From positions 17,625 to 81,624 of the forward strand of contig CALNVZ010000030.1 of NCBI GenBank assembly GCA_940671915.1: a stretch of 64,000 nucleotides of DNA, read 5' to 3'. Positions 12,486-25,400 of this stretch are shown piece after piece (the stretch's first letter is position 1; each line of letters begins with the position of its first letter). Made by a program: the position numbers and the translations under genes. The notes below the pieces were generated by a model. It saw nothing but the letters and a program-made list of their open reading frames with translations, ran no database searches and was not told where the DNA came from. This DNA is from Paracentrotus lividus (lineage: Eukaryota > Echinodermata > Echinoidea > Camarodonta > Echinidae).

Positions 12486-12957
12486 TTGAAAAGGCAAAGA
12501 AATATTGATTTAGTCCGAAAAAAGGGTGTCTTTAGTTTGTTTATCATTTGTTTCATTGTAATCAGAGCCTCAAGTGTTTTATTTTCGTTTTTTAATAATT
12601 TATATCACTTTACTAGAAACGAAAAAGTAAACAAATATGAAGAGAGTGAACATTAGGTTCTTTTAATGCCAAAGTTGTAAATAGGAGTAGACTTGGAAAT
12701 AAATAAAAACAGCAAAGAGTAGCCTCGTCGATAAGCTCAAGCATCAAAACTTCATAACTTTGAATGAATTATCAATTGTAATGCTTTACAGAAACAAAAG
12801 GTAATCATATCTATAAGCTCAGACATGAGAATTAAATAACTTTGAACATATCTGTCCAATACGTGTTGTTAGAAAGGCAAATAAATATTGATTTTGTCCG
12901 AAAAAGTGCCTCTAGTTTGTTTATCATTTGTTTCATTGTAATCAGAGCCTCAAGTAA
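12486..12957 (+). repeat. Orphan fragment of the ~370-bp tandem repeat
   Basis: It matches 3,711-4,165 (TTGAAAAGGCAAAGAAATAT onward), with two units ending in CAGAGCCTCAAG. It is not flanked by the rest of its host element, so it starts abruptly at the gap. Unrelated sequence begins after 12,957. Confidence 0.8.
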
Positions 12958-13200
12958 GTATTGAGAGCGCTTTTAACCAATAAAAAATATCTAGTGTATT
13001 TTTTTTTCATTTCTCTTGAAAACTGGGGGGGGGGGAATGTTTACAAGGCATTCCCCCCTCCCTCAAAATCTGGGGGGGATGTATCCCCCATCCCTTCCGG
13101 ATTTACCGCCCGTGATTTGAAATGCGTGGGAGTGTAAGACCGCCATTTACCTCTGCTATTTTTACTTCTGGCCATTTTACCTCTGCCCATTTTTACCTTT
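12957..13200. other. G-tract region, likely transposon end
   Basis: Runs of G at 13,025 and 13,072 with complementary C runs and GGATTTACCGCCCGTG. This looks like a DNA-transposon terminus next to the LINE, but the partner end was not found. Confidence 0.3.
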
Positions 13201-14260
13201 CCCATTTAAATCTGCCAAATAGATTAAGCCAATCATCCGCGAAGAGTCTGGTTGTACCTTACCCAGTTCCGATGTTGTTGAGTGCGAGTGGAAGAGTAGG
13301 TCCAACGGACTGTACCTTGCGGCGCTCCGGCTTAGACTTGAACCCAGTCAGAGCTTCTTCCGTTTACCATGACTCTTTGGTAAGAAATGATACTTATCCA
13401 TGTGAGTTTTGGATCTAATCCCGTAGAAATGAAGCTAGTGAGTGAGAGATCGGTGGGGCATGAACATCAAGGCCTTCGCAAGTCAAAATTGCTAATCCGT
13501 GGTCATCCCCTGATCAAGATCTTTGGAAGTCCATGTACAGTCAGGATAATGCGTCTCACAGATCTATGCCTTCCTGAATGAATGTTGATTACGAAAATAG
13601 TTCCATTGTTAAGTGAGCCATGAGGTTGAGTCCAAAAAGCTCTAACACATGCAGCAAATACACATGTCAACGACCGGGCGGTAATTGCTGGGTCTGTAGT
13701 TCCTTTTTAGGATAGTGTTGAGTTGGCCTTCTCCAATCTAAAGGATTCGCTTTGGTCGACGAGATTGTTGAAAGATATGCCCGAACTGGAGCGACTTGTC
13801 GCTGCCATCTTCAGTGGCTCCTGTTTGGTATTTGATGCAATAGCTTTGTAACATTTATATTCACAGAATTCTGACTCCTTCGACATCGATACGTTTGGTG
13901 GCATTTCTGGATAAGGCCTCCAGTCGCATATAGTGTTGGTCCTGATTATTGGTTCTCCACGGGAGAAGAACTTTCAAACTAATTTGAAAGTGCTGTTGCT
14001 TATCTTGATCTGGTTAACAAACTGGTTGTTGACTTTAGGGTTGGACACCCACATTGCCTTCCTTCGGAACAGTAATGTCCTCCAAAATCCTTTTGAATTT
14101 TCATAGAGTCAAATGTTTAATGTACTGTCTATGTGCCTGATCTAATGCTCTTGTAGCTTGCTTGCGAATCTGCGTGAACTTAGTCCAGTCATCTTGTCTA
14201 CTCCGACTCTTAGGCTCGAGGTAGGCCTCATCTTCCTGACGACACAGTCGCTTTTAGGTT
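13200..14260 (-). pseudogene. Degenerate non-LTR (LINE) reverse transcriptase
   Basis: The minus-strand translation, crossing many frameshifts and stops, shows LINE RT landmarks in the right order. There is an SRQDDWTKFTQIRKQATRAL-type linker (14,232-14,105), a YRPV block near 13,670, an FRKA...CETH block, and an LAKAL...PH block that stands for DFAKAFD..PH. LHFYGIR follows at 13,436-13,412, APQGTV (the PQG motif) at 13,330-13,308, and LFADD (the catalytic motif) at 13,249-13,231. The composition suits a CR1/L2/Jockey-like clade, but I cannot place it further. No endonuclease domain, 5' end or 3' tail was found. It would have copied element RNA into genomic targets; as read it is dead. Confidence 0.75.
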
Positions 14261-14679
14261 GTGGTGAACCGTGTTACGGATGTTTCTTTGACGGTCTGGT
14301 GGAACTGTTTCGGAGACTATGAGTTATGGTGTCTCGAAACCAAGTCCAGTTTTCTCTACAGTTTTGTTTTCAGGTCTCCTGGAATAAGTCCGAGTTTAAA
14401 CCTGTGTATATTTGGTAGCAAAAAAAGAATGGCACAAAACCGATCAATGTAGTATACAATGTTGCACATTGCCTATAAGATATGTGTGAGAGATCTTGTG
14501 ACATTCCTTTCATATTCCGATGAATTCATTTATAAAGTTCGAATATAGCGCATCCAACTGCCGTTTAAACCTCTGCTGACAAAATCTGCGACGCCCGAGG
14601 TTACGGCGTGAATAATGCGAACGATCTGTGTAACACCACACAGAGAATCCCATTGGTTTTCCACGTGAGCGCTAACCTG

Positions 14680-15095
14680 TGTCGGGTCCCCGACTTATCC
14701 TTTTTTTTATCCTATATTATGAAGACAAAGACACTAGAAACGAAATTCAAGTACTAAATTTGCTTTATTATAGTTATTTAAATTCAATCTATCATAATTT
14801 ATCTTATTTGAATCAAATAATTTTTCTTTCCCCGAAACTATACACCAGCTTTAAGCTTGTCTATAATTAAGATTCAAGTGCATGTTCTTCCACAATACGT
14901 TGCGGTTTCTTTGGGATGGCAGTAAAAGTAAGAAACTTCGCTGGACGATACAGTGATAGGGTTGTGTACATAAGCCATTAAATTACATTTCAATTAAGAT
15001 ATAAAAAACAAAATAACATCATTGGCTATTGTAAGTGTGTTGTAGTGACCGAGGAAGTAAATTTACATGAAAAAAAAAAAAAAAGAAAAAAAAAA
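14680..15095 (-). repeat. SINE-like body with A-rich tract
   Basis: 14,950-15,095 matches the 480-610 body and lies next to a tRNA-like head (15,096-15,156) on the minus strand, separated by an interrupted A run at 15,070-15,095. 14,690-14,870 is AT-rich with no gene visible. Confidence 0.45.
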
Positions 15096-15156
15096 GTGGA
15101 CACGGACTCGAACCCATGGTCCTTGATTACAAGTCAAACGCCATACTGATTGAGCT
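15096..15156 (-). tRNA. tRNA-derived sequence, Thr(TGT)-like, incomplete (SINE head)
   Basis: On the minus strand AGCTCAATCAGTATGG resembles an A box. TTTGA-CTTGTAA-TCAAG forms a 5-bp anticodon stem and 7-nt loop with TGT, and GGGTTCGAGTCC is a canonical B box. The 3' acceptor strand TGTCCAC has no matching 5' strand (AATTTTA is there instead). So it is a tRNA pseudogene or SINE head, not a functional tRNA. Confidence 0.6.
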
Positions 15157-15369
15157 TAAAATTTTACCATATGGATACACCTAAGAAAGAAAAATTCGAA
15201 ACGGCAAAAAAAAAAAAAAAAAGTTAATCGGCAGTTAAATAAGTCATGAATCCAATTCCTGATTAAAAAAAAAAACATATGTTCAAGAGAAATTTCCTGC
15301 CTACAAACATTCAAATTTCCAGAGAAAATGAAGCAGTATGAGGAGGGATGCTCATTAAAGGTCGGCAAT

Positions 15370-17450
15370 GCAGTGTTTAAAGTTCAACGAAAAGTCTCCC
15401 TAATAGAGATTACAACGCAAATGAGCAAAAAAGACATCCTTTTAATGAATTGTAATTTTAACAATGATGCGTTTCTTTAACGAAAAATGAGACATAAGAC
15501 AAAAGATATATCCTCAGCTACAACATTCTGAATTTGGGCGAAAATCGAACCAATATTAACAAAGTTACAATGCAATTTGCATCATTTTTTATGACCGATC
15601 ATAACAATATGAAATTTTGAGTTTCGACCGCCATTTTGATGATGTCGTGACTATAAATGAGGATCAAATGAAACTAAATGACATCTAGATTCATATTCTA
15701 TCTAGATATGGAAAAGGGGGTTTCCGTTGTTCTGAAAAAGCTACAGCAAATTTTCAATAGGATTTTTTGCCCATATTTGGCCTACAGTGAAAGTAAAGCG
15801 CGCGCGCGTAGCTGCAAACTTTGATTGAGGCTCATTTCTTTTTTTTTGTAATCGTAGAAGCTGATCAAGGTATTCAATTACTCAGAATTATATATCAATG
15901 AATATCGAAACCACACGATAGCGTGCGCGTGCGCAAATTTTTGAAATGCTCAAAAATGACCTGAACGTACTCTAATTTGACTAAACTGATTTTGAGCATT
16001 TTTTAATTTTGACGCATGCCACGTACGCGTGCGTCGTGACCTGTGAATTCAAACAGGTCTATGATGACCTTTGACATGAAATGATGTTCTGTGAATATGA
16101 TGATTTCAAACCGATTATTAAATTGATGATATGACAATGATAAAATTTTACAAAATGGCGCCTGGAATGACGTCTCATAGACTTGATGACCTTGAAAACT
16201 TCGGCTGCACTAACATCTTCATAGTGACATCATTGATGACAGGAATCAAAGGAAATCGATTGAATAGATAAGAGATAGATGTGGACACAAAATTGGCATA
16301 AAATAAATAATGATAAAAATAAAGAAAATTCTGAGAAATTAAGAGTGATCTGTTCAAGGACAGACCACCTAATAACATTAAAAGGGAAGGAAACCCTAGG
16401 AATCATTAAATTGTACGAAAACAGGATAAATCAAGAACTGAAGCATGAAAATTTTAGAAAAAATGAATGAATAATAAGAAAGTTATAGAGCCATTTGAAA
16501 TGTTGTGATCACATACTACTATGGGATCCCATATTGGCAATCGGGCCAAGAGTGTGATTTCATACATTAACAACTTCCCCATTACTTTGTACATATTTCA
16601 CTCAAATTGTCTTTTTTCAATCTATATTCCGTTTAAAAGATCCGAATTCTTTTCAATGGAAGGACATGTAAATACAAGTTCCAAAATATAAATCATGTGG
16701 AAGAGTCTGTACTACCATTTAGAATGAGGAAAAAAGAAATTTGGGTATTTTTTGTATTCATATTGGAGATGTTCATGTGTGACATCACATTCTTGGGCCT
16801 GTTGCCAGTGTGAGGATCTCCATAGCGTTATGATCACAACAATCAAATGCACATAATTGCCCTCAAAACTTCTTTAATCTGTTTCTTTGATGATTTTTTT
16901 TTCATACAATTTTCGCCTGAATGCCTAGAGTTCTTCTCCTTTAATTATTAGCTGACTCATTACAGTCATCTCTTTTCCTTGGTGGTGTTTCTGGTTATAA
17001 GGTCGAGATAGACAACCTTGATAATTATTTTTAATATGACGATTTAAATTGTTGGGAAGGCTTAAACTGAAGATCATGCGTATTTGCTCTGTGGCAAATA
17101 AGTACTGTACCTCATGGTTTTATTCGTCTATTGAAGATGTGGGTTAAGCGGTTATAGGGTATTAAATTATGTGTAAGGTATTAAGTTAGGTTTGGGGTAT
17201 ATAAATTAGTCATTCGATGAGTTATTTATATTTATTGTAGCCGCGGCCTAATTATTCATGGAATGCTAAAAGTGCAAGGTGCGGGATATGATTGGTATTG
17301 TTCACATAAGATAAGCTAGCCGAAGCCAAGCCTTGAATATGTTCGATGTGTGATTTGTATCATGGAAACCACCGATATTCGATATCTATGAAAGGGGTGA
17401 AAAATTATCGCGGGGAGAAACGGTTGCCGACATCTAGTAACTTTTATGCT
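15370..17450. other. Unrecognised low-complexity intergenic sequence
   Basis: This stretch has fewer obvious copies in the window. It contains GCGCGCGCG at about 15,797, GTGCGCGTGCGC near 15,924, ACGTACGCGTGCGTCGTGAC near 16,020, and repeated AATGACCT/GATGACCT words. It may be an old dispersed repeat. I found no RNA gene or coding frame with support. Confidence 0.4.
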
Positions 17451-17578
17451 TTTAAAACATTTCTTTAAATCCAAAAATGGGTTTGGTAATGGAATCTAAC
17501 AAATAAAGGCAATGTTTTGAACTGAACACCTGTATCACGTGTCATATATTTACTTAAGATCAACTTACCGCTTAGAGC

Positions 17579-17683
17579 AATGTTCCCATCTGGTCTAAGT
17601 CCAGCGTTCGTAGAAGTTGAGTCAGTTTTTCCCTTTGACTTCAAATTGCTTGATTTCTCGATCTCACTAAGAAAGCTCGGCAT
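17579..17683 (-). CDS. Possible 5' coding exon of a host gene
   Basis: On the minus strand an open frame from ATG (17,683) reads MPSFLSEIEKSSNLKSKGK and continues through a Ser/Thr/Asn-rich stretch to NIALS. It then meets a consensus splice donor, G|GTAAGT, at 17,578. The frame is open 33 bases upstream of this ATG before a TGA. The sequence is polar and low-complexity with no recognised domain, and I found no partner exon. The donor consensus in frame is the only positive evidence, so this may be chance. Confidence 0.25.
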
Positions 17684-18689
17684 TGATGCTGAGCTCGACG
17701 TACCCGATATGTGTTCTCAAATCACTGCATAGAGAACCCCAGGTATACCAACTTTGAAGTAAGAGGTCCCGGAATATTGCGATGCCAATCATAATTCCTG
17801 TTCAGTGATTCTGAATATCAAAATAATTCATACATCAGTCAAGAAAACTATCCGTATGTTGAAACCCTGTCCAATCACTTTTCCTATCGATTTCTCGAAT
17901 CGAGACAGCCTCGTGTATGTCAAAAACTTAGTTGGCTTTTAAGGTAAAGAGGACCATTGACATTATTTTTTTGTCCAATGATTTAGAAAAATCTATCTAA
18001 AGTTTAGAGTCGGTTTATATGACACAACTTATATATAAAATAAAGTAATGGGCTGATAGCATCGGATAATGAATAAGCCACTACAGATACAGAGTGAAAT
18101 TTATATAAACTACTGTATCGTATTGTCAGCCATCTCGAAGTAGTTGCGATCTAAGGAGGAATTAGTGGAATGATGTAACATTATTAATGGCAATTTCGTT
18201 AAAAGGCAATCTTATCAATTAAAATAATGAAACTTATTTTTGTAGTTGACCACAATGAATGTCATGCTAGCCCCATATAAATTATAATTGCATGGTCGTA
18301 TGGTCCGTACGCACAAATTTCCTATACTTAATTGTTTGTTTGCCAGAAAATAAAAAGAATTAGAAATTGCAATTCGTCATTGGGACGAAAATAGAACTAA
18401 GAAATGAGAGAAAGAGATGGAAAAAAGATACAAAGAAATACATAGGAATGGTATAGAAGATGAAACAAAGAGGAATGCACAGACTGATAAGTGATAGCGC
18501 ACAGTACAAAGCAACTGTAGTTACTTATATAGGGTTGTGATGCATAACCACTTAAAATCATTTAAATTAATAATAAAAGCAAAAATATACATAATTGCCT
18601 AATTGTGTGTTTGTTGACCGAGAAGCATTTACATGAAAGAAAAAAAAAATTCGACACACGGGACTCGAAACCTTGGCCCGTATTCTTTA

Positions 18690-19990
18690 CGGTGTTTAGA
18701 GTTGTGCTGTCGCACATAAATTAGTAAGGGTAATCGAAACGAGAATGCGAACTGGATTTGCTCGCTTCTCTATGAAGCGTCAGTGAACGTGCGTCCTATC
18801 GTACGAAAGTAGATTCAGATATGACGTCATTCGGGATCATTTAGTACACACATTTCTAAAGAATTCTAAAACTAGGGTAATAGGGTTTAGAATTTGATAT
18901 GCTTTGGGAGTTTTATGTCGGAGGAAGCTAAATAAATCATTTTCTCGTTACCCCACTTGAAGTTAAAGGTTTGTTAACACACTTTGTTTAAGATAGGTGC
19001 ATTATAGACTGTCCACAAACGATTAGATTAATTGCAATGTTAATCATCAAAAAATGACATTTCCGAACGAATTGAAGTATTAGTTGACCTGACATATGCA
19101 GAAAGGACAACTGACGCGAAAACCATACAAAAACTAATGATGGCAAGTCACTTGTCATTACACTAGGGGAAAAACGATTTGGACTAGTTTGAGACTAATT
19201 TGAGAACCTCTTTGAAATGGTTTGGATTTTTCTTGTCGCGCAAGACGTCCGAGACGTCTCCGAGATATCCCACAACCAAGCGCTGGCGATTTCATGTCAC
19301 GACGGGACGGCGGAACACCAGAAAGGTGAAAAAAATACTTCGCGCACATATGCACAAACTAAAATGATGCGACGCGAAGCGCGAGCACGCGAAATTTTGC
19401 CTTATAATAAAATTTAGCATCTTATTTGAATACATTTTACCTCTTTATTAGCTTCAAAGCTAATCCACATAAAATGGTTCATTTTTGAAAATGAAAGGGG
19501 GTCGATCCCCCCCCCCGCCGTCCCCCGGGATTCGCCGCGAATGCTCGCGCAGAAAAAATATATATTCGGAGAGCTGGAGTAATCCGAGTCGGCGGGACAA
19601 AGTAAGATCCCACCTTATGGTGGTATCTCAAGGTATTTGCCATGACTGATTTGGGAAGGTTTGATACGTGTTTGATTTTTGTCGGGGAAAGATCTAAAAG
19701 TGGTCGCAACAGACGTCTCATGTAATACTCCGCGACTCTCATAAGTCGGAGAAAATGAACATGCTTACGAATGTGGTGTGTTTTTTTTTCTGTCGTGGAG
19801 AGTCTCTGATGATACACAAAACAATTATCGGAGACATCTCCGACGTGTTCGAGTCTCAGAACATCTCCGCGACGTCAGATACCACCTTAACGTCCATAAT
19901 TTCTAAGAGAAGAAAAACACATTATCATTTTCAACTGAGAATGTAACTAAATGTTTCTTTCAAGACTACTGAATATAATGGCACTTGACA
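18690..19990 (+). repeat. Module X (copy B)
   Basis: Counterpart of 632-1,965 with scattered single-base indels, including the paired GAGACGTCTC clusters near 19,240-19,270 and 19,795-19,875. Confidence 0.7.
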
Positions 19991-20035
19991 TAAAATAAGG
20001 CCCAACTCGATTTCCTTTTTGCATAGGGGAGCCGG

Positions 20036-20861
20036 GACAATTGTATACAGTCTTTTTTTTTCCAAATTTGACCTATCAAATTATTTTGAAGTAAATTACT
20101 TGCTAAAACTAAATTAAAAAATATATGCATATCTTTAGCTTGAACATATGAATAGTTTGGGTAAAGTACAACAAGTTATTTTAGAAGCCATTAACCTTTC
20201 AAAACAAGATGTCGAGTGTTACAATTGCCCCGGTCCAGGCAATTGTAACAGAACGCACGGGCGCAATTGTAACACATGAAAATGTACATTTTGTTTTTCT
20301 TATCAAGCCTATGCACTGACAGACAAGATTAAACAACATAACCTCATAAAGCTAATCAAATAAAAGATGACAATTGCTGACTCAAGTTACATATATTTTT
20401 CACATGTTATTGCCATGGCATGGGATATTGCCAGAATTAGTGGCTCTGTAACGGGCGATAGCGGAGCGCCGAATTGTCCTGGGCTAGGTACGGGCAAGGC
20501 ACTTACTAATGCTATGATTCTATGCCCCTGAGGTGGGTGACATGTTGGAGAAGTTTGTATTCATCGTTGAAATTTTAGCATAAATACAGGCTAAGAATAT
20601 CATTTCTAAATAAATAAAAATGACAGCCATAGCCTCAACCACTATATTGTCGCAGAAGAAAATTGGCAGTGTGAGATTTTAACTTTTTTTTGCTCAAAAA
20701 AACAGTTTTTTTTTGCTGTAGAAAAGGTTCAATAACCGTTAAAACTGTTTAACACTCATAATAGCATGTGACGCGGATGAAATGACAGCTCTGTACACAT
20801 GTTAAGTTTTAGCGTTTTCGTTACGGAATGGGAGCCTCTGTTACAGATGCCCGGTCTCCCC
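20036..20861 (+). mobile_element. GGGGAGACCGGGG element, copy B of the forward one
   Basis: Counterpart of 2,002-2,851, with GCATA before GGGGAGCCGGG (one A lost) and CCCGGTCTCCCCTATACTA at the right end. TA flanks both sides. Confidence 0.8.
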
Positions 20862-20952
20862 TATACTATGTTTGCTAATGTGAGACAAGAAACGTGTTTG
20901 TCAGTCATACAAAAACTAGTTATGCAAATGGATTCAAAAATACTAACGAGTA

Positions 20953-23539
20953 GGGAGACCGGGGACAAATGTACACGGGGCAATGGTACAGGGGCTCCCA
21001 TTCTTAGCAGAAACACGCTATAAACTAAAATTTTACAGAGCAGCGTATTACAATCGCTCCACATACTGTTATGTGTTACCGAGATTTAACGGTTCGTGGA
21101 ACTTTCTACAGCAGAAAAATCGTTTTGAAGCAAGGAAAGTAAATATTTCACTTACCCATTGTTTTTCTTCTGGACAATATATGTGGATGACTACGGCTGT
21201 CATTTTAATATATTTAGAAATAGTTCTAGGCCATATTTGCTAAACGTTTCAACGATTAATACTAGGCTAAGATAACAAAAAATCTCTCCAAGTATGGTCG
21301 CTCTGTCAGGGCAATTGTAACAAGCTTACAATTGCCCCCTAAAGGACGCATTTCGGTTAAAGTAACTCCCGTAGGCAACTCGCGCAGTATTAGCAGCTTT
21401 CCGCTGAGTCAACACCAAGCCTAAATTATAACCAATCAGTGGGCCACGGAGCGTTTTTGAAGGTGGAGGGCATGAGCAGCAATGGGGGTGGGTGGGGGGG
21501 GGGGCTGAACAGCAAAAATTCACAAATGTATGGTCATTTTTCCGTTTTTTGTAACACTTTGCTGACGAAAGTGGGGGGGGGGGGCTTAGAAATGAGATGC
21601 AATAAATTTGGAACTATCCGTCATTCATTTATTTATTACAAGGAAAAAAGGCCTTAATTTATAAGCTCAATATGAAATTAAATTACTTTGAACATATCTG
21701 TCACAATACTTTGTTGAAAAGCAAAGAAATATTTTTAGTCCGAAAAAAAGGTGTGTCTTTATTTGTTAATATTTGTTTCATGTAACAGAGCCTCAAGTGT
21801 TTATTTCGTTTTTTAATAATTTATATCATTTACTAGAAACGGAAAAAGTAAACAAATATGAAGAGAGTGACATTAGGTCTTTTATGCCAAAGTTGTAAAT
21901 AGGAGAACTTGGAATAAATAAAAAACAGCAAAGAGTAGCCTCGTCCGATAAGCTCAGCATCAAAAAAACTCATAACTTTGAATGAATTAATCAATTGGTA
22001 ATGCCTTTACAGAGAAACAAAAGGTAATCATATCTATAAGCCAGACTGAGAATTAAATAACTTTGAACTATATCTGTCCAATACGTGTTGTAAAGGCCAA
22101 ATAATATGATTTTGTCCGAAAAGTGCTCTAGTTTTTTTTATCATTTGTTTCATTGATCAGAAGCCTCAAGTTTTTTTTAATTCTTGTTCTTGTTGTTTTG
22201 ATAAATTTAATATCACTACTAGAGAACTTCGATAACTTCATAAAATGTTTTTGAAATGTATAGGTCAATATAGTTGCTTTGTTTACAATTATAAAAGGTA
22301 ACCTTATCTATGAGTTCAAAACATGAGAATTAAGATATAGATAACTGTAACCTATAATTTGATTTGAATTTGATTTGAATTTTATTTGTCGAGGTAATGG
22401 TATATAAACAAAAAAAGAAACACTGACAGGATAGCCCATGAAATCCGAAAAGGCCTTATTTTATAGGGTCCTATAAAATGAGAAAGAGATTACGGACCCA
22501 CCCCCCCCCTGAGTGCTTCTTCCTTATTATAACAAAAAAAACCACAGCACAGCATTAAAAGAGAGAAGAGAGAGAAGAGGAAGGGAGGAAATTGAGAGGA
22601 GGAGGAGGAAGAGAGAGGGGAGGGCAGATAGGAAAGTAAAAAGGTAAAAGTGGAGTGAAAGAAGAAAAAAGCAGAAAAAAGAGGAGAGAGAGAGAAGAGA
22701 GGGGGGGGGATGGAGCCTCAAATAAGATAAGATATATTTTCAAATTAGATACCTGAAAATATACGTCTAATGCGTTTGTTTACGGGCAAAGAAATATTGA
22801 ATTTGCCAGAAAAAAAAAAGGGCGTAAATTTTAAGATTGATTTTACAACAACAAAAAAGCTTCATTTTGACTTCTTAATCAGAAATGTACACTTTATTTG
22901 GAAAGGAATGTGGTTAAAGCAAAAGGCTAGGCACTAATATAAAGTTGTTAACCACAGTTGTCAGTTTAAAGATATATTNNNNNNNNNNNNNNNNNNNNNN
23001 NNNGGGTAGGTACAAAGTAGATAAAGAACCAAAATATGAATTGATGAAGGTTCTATAGTTCTACAGTTAAAGGGTGAAGCCCCAACAACCTTTGAAAAAA
23101 CAAAAAAACAAAAAAACAAAAACGATCATAACTTTTGCCCCATATCATGAATATAACAAGTGGAAAACATAATAGAAATGAGTCAAGCATTGTCATGTTT
23201 TATTATAATTAGCTTTTGTGGTTAATGATGTTTAAATCGTGGATCTGTCGAGTGCATAGCTTTGCTAAAGAAAAACAAAATGTTATAATTTCATGTGTTA
23301 CAATTGCCCCGTACGTCTGTTACAATTGCCCCTGGACACGGGGCAAATGTAACACTCGACCTATTGTTTTGAAATGGTAATGGCTTCAAAATAACTTGTT
23401 GTACTTAGCCCAAACCTATTCATATGTCAAGCTAAGATATGCATATTTCATTTTATTTAATTTTAAGCAAGTATTTGGCTTTAATAAAGTTGATATGTAA
23501 AATTTGGAAAAAACTGTTACAATTGTCCCAGGTCTCCCC
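20953..23539 (-). mobile_element. GGGGAGACCGGGG element, copy B of the inverted one, with nested insert and gap
   Basis: Counterpart of 2,949-5,489. Here both target copies are clean: GAGTA before GGGAGACCGGGG and CCCCTAGTTCATTC after. Removing the element and one TA gives the empty site seen at 46,013. The 25-N gap at 22,979 falls inside its nested insert. Confidence 0.8.
22979..23003. other. Assembly gap (25 N)
   Basis: Exactly 25 N between AAAGATATATT and GGGTAGGTACAAAG. Copy A (near 4,955-4,970) runs through this point with no missing bases, so the true gap is probably zero or an overlap. Confidence 0.99.
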
Positions 23540-24287
23540 TAGTTCATTCAGGCAATTGGTTCCGCCCTGAATCTGAGACCTTTGTCCGTTGTCATTGTGC
23601 TATGTCAGCCATAACCTGGAACCGCTAAGCTTCTCAAAGAAAAGATAATCCGTGCTTTGATAATTATACCTCGTTAAGCATGGATTACCTTTTTCATCAC
23701 AATAAAAGAATTTCCCGCTCCATTTCAAATATAGCGAGCATACATACATGCAACATGTACAAAAAAATACACACAAAAAGAATGGAAACAAATTCCACCA
23801 TTCTTCAAAGGTCCATATTATTTATAATTATTTGATAGATGTAGGGATTTCGAGTGGATATTGTTAATGAACATTGACGCTTTATTGTTTATGTGTATGG
23901 CTCTGTAAAGAGTTGAATATTTAAATAGTGGAAAATTTATATTTTACCCCTTCCCATTATTACAACTTTTGCCCCTCCCAAATAAGAAAAAAAGAAAAAA
24001 AAAGAAAAAAAAAAAAATAGTAATAAGAAAAAGATTGATGCGCATGCACCTAACGTGAGACTTTTGCGCATGCATGTAGCGTGATGTTGGAATCATTGCT
24101 TTTGGCCAAATATGGACACTTCACATTTATGAAAGAAAAAATTCGTGAGCTATTTAGGAGATTAATTCAAAAGAATAAAACTACGAACAGATAATTTATT
24201 ATATTATATATTTATTATCAATTTATATCTATCTTTTATGTTTTACATTGTTAGAAAAAAAGTAAACTGCCCCTGATAGCAAAAACT

Positions 24288-24685
24288 GGTAAAAAATAAC
24301 GTCATATTTACGTCTTTTTTTCCTTGCCTCACGTCTTTTTGACGTCAGAAATTGACGTCTTTATGACGACAACTTGCACCAACGCAAGACGTCTTTAGAT
24401 GGTCATAAATTGACGTGATTATGACGTCTTTTTTGGTCGACGATGACGTCTTAACGACGTCTATATGACATATCCAGGATAACAAAAAGTGGTAAAAATA
24501 ACGTCATATTTACGTCTTCTTCTTCCTTGTTTCACGTCTTTTTGACGTCAGAAATTTACGTCTTTACGACGACAACTTGCACCAACGTAAGACGTCTTTA
24601 GATGGTCGTAAATTGACGTGATTATGACGTCTTTTTTTGGTCGACGATGACGTCTTAACGACGTCTATATAACATACTTCTGACC
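24288..24685 (+). repeat. ~190-bp tandem repeat rich in GACGTC (copy B)
   Basis: Two clean tandem units (about 24,288-24,487 and 24,490-24,685), each with GACGTCAGAAATT, ACAACTTGCACCAACG, AAGACGTCTTTAGATGG and GTCGACGATGACGTC. The many ACGTC words make it locally palindromic. Confidence 0.8.
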
Positions 24686-25270
24686 AGTAACAGGACGTCA
24701 TAATCATGTCATACCATCACATAATCTAAGTCTTATTTTTCATTAAAAACAACGTCTATGAATTCTTTAAGACGTGATATTAAAGTATGATTATTGACGC
24801 CTTGGTCGCCAAATGACAAGAATCACAATTACGTTGATATACTATTGTTTTAGTTCAAATGATTTCAGCATAAGCAAGGTAGACTGCAGGACCAAGACTT
24901 TTCAAAAACAAAACACTCTCACATGTGCAAATAAAATGTAAAAAATGTAATACACATTTAAATTAGGAACTCATTTACAGTATTTAATACATACTAAAGG
25001 TTGCATAACTGGGCAAAATATCATATTTCAATGAACAAAAAAACAAACAAACAAAACAAAACCCTCCTTCACCCCCCCCCCAAAAAAAAAAATCCTTTAA
25101 AATAATGTTTTTGGCATACATAAGTATCGAGTCAAAGCAATAAACAAGTCAAAGGAATAAACACGTTAAAAAAAAATATCTGGTTTATATAATATATTAT
25201 TATTATATATATATGTATATATACAGAATGTTGTAATGCATTTTCGCCAATTTTCATTAGATTTGTCTCA

Positions 25271-25306
25271 AATTTTCGACGGTATTGCCTCCGTCTTCCT
25301 CAGGAG
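25271..25306 (-). ncRNA. Hammerhead-like core in Penelope terminal segment (left copy)
   Basis: The minus strand reads CTGAGGA, A, GACGG, an 8-nt loop, CCGTC, GAAA. That is a CTGANGA box, a perfect 5-bp helix and a GAAA box, in the order expected for hammerhead helix II. Hammerhead motifs are known in terminal repeats of Penelope-like elements. One unpaired A between the box and the helix departs from the consensus, and I did not find convincing helices I and III. It could be just the conserved element hairpin. Confidence 0.4.
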
Positions 25307-25334
25307 AAATATTTACAATGAACAGTATTATATT

Positions 25335-25400
25335 AGGGAGCGCATTCTCAGAGCAGCAGGTGCATGCAGTTGCATGACAGCTGCTGAGGATGCGCTCCCT
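25335..25400. repeat. Long hairpin in Penelope terminal segment
   Basis: AGGGAGCGCAT...GAGCAGC pairs with GCTGCTGAGGATGCGCTCCCT around a loop containing TGCATGCAGTTGCATG. The inverted terminal copy has the same hairpin at 28,046-28,112. Confidence 0.7.

Noticed and set aside
15096-15156. Functional tRNA-Thr gene
   Set aside because: The 5' acceptor strand is missing and it is joined to a SINE-like body with an A-rich run.
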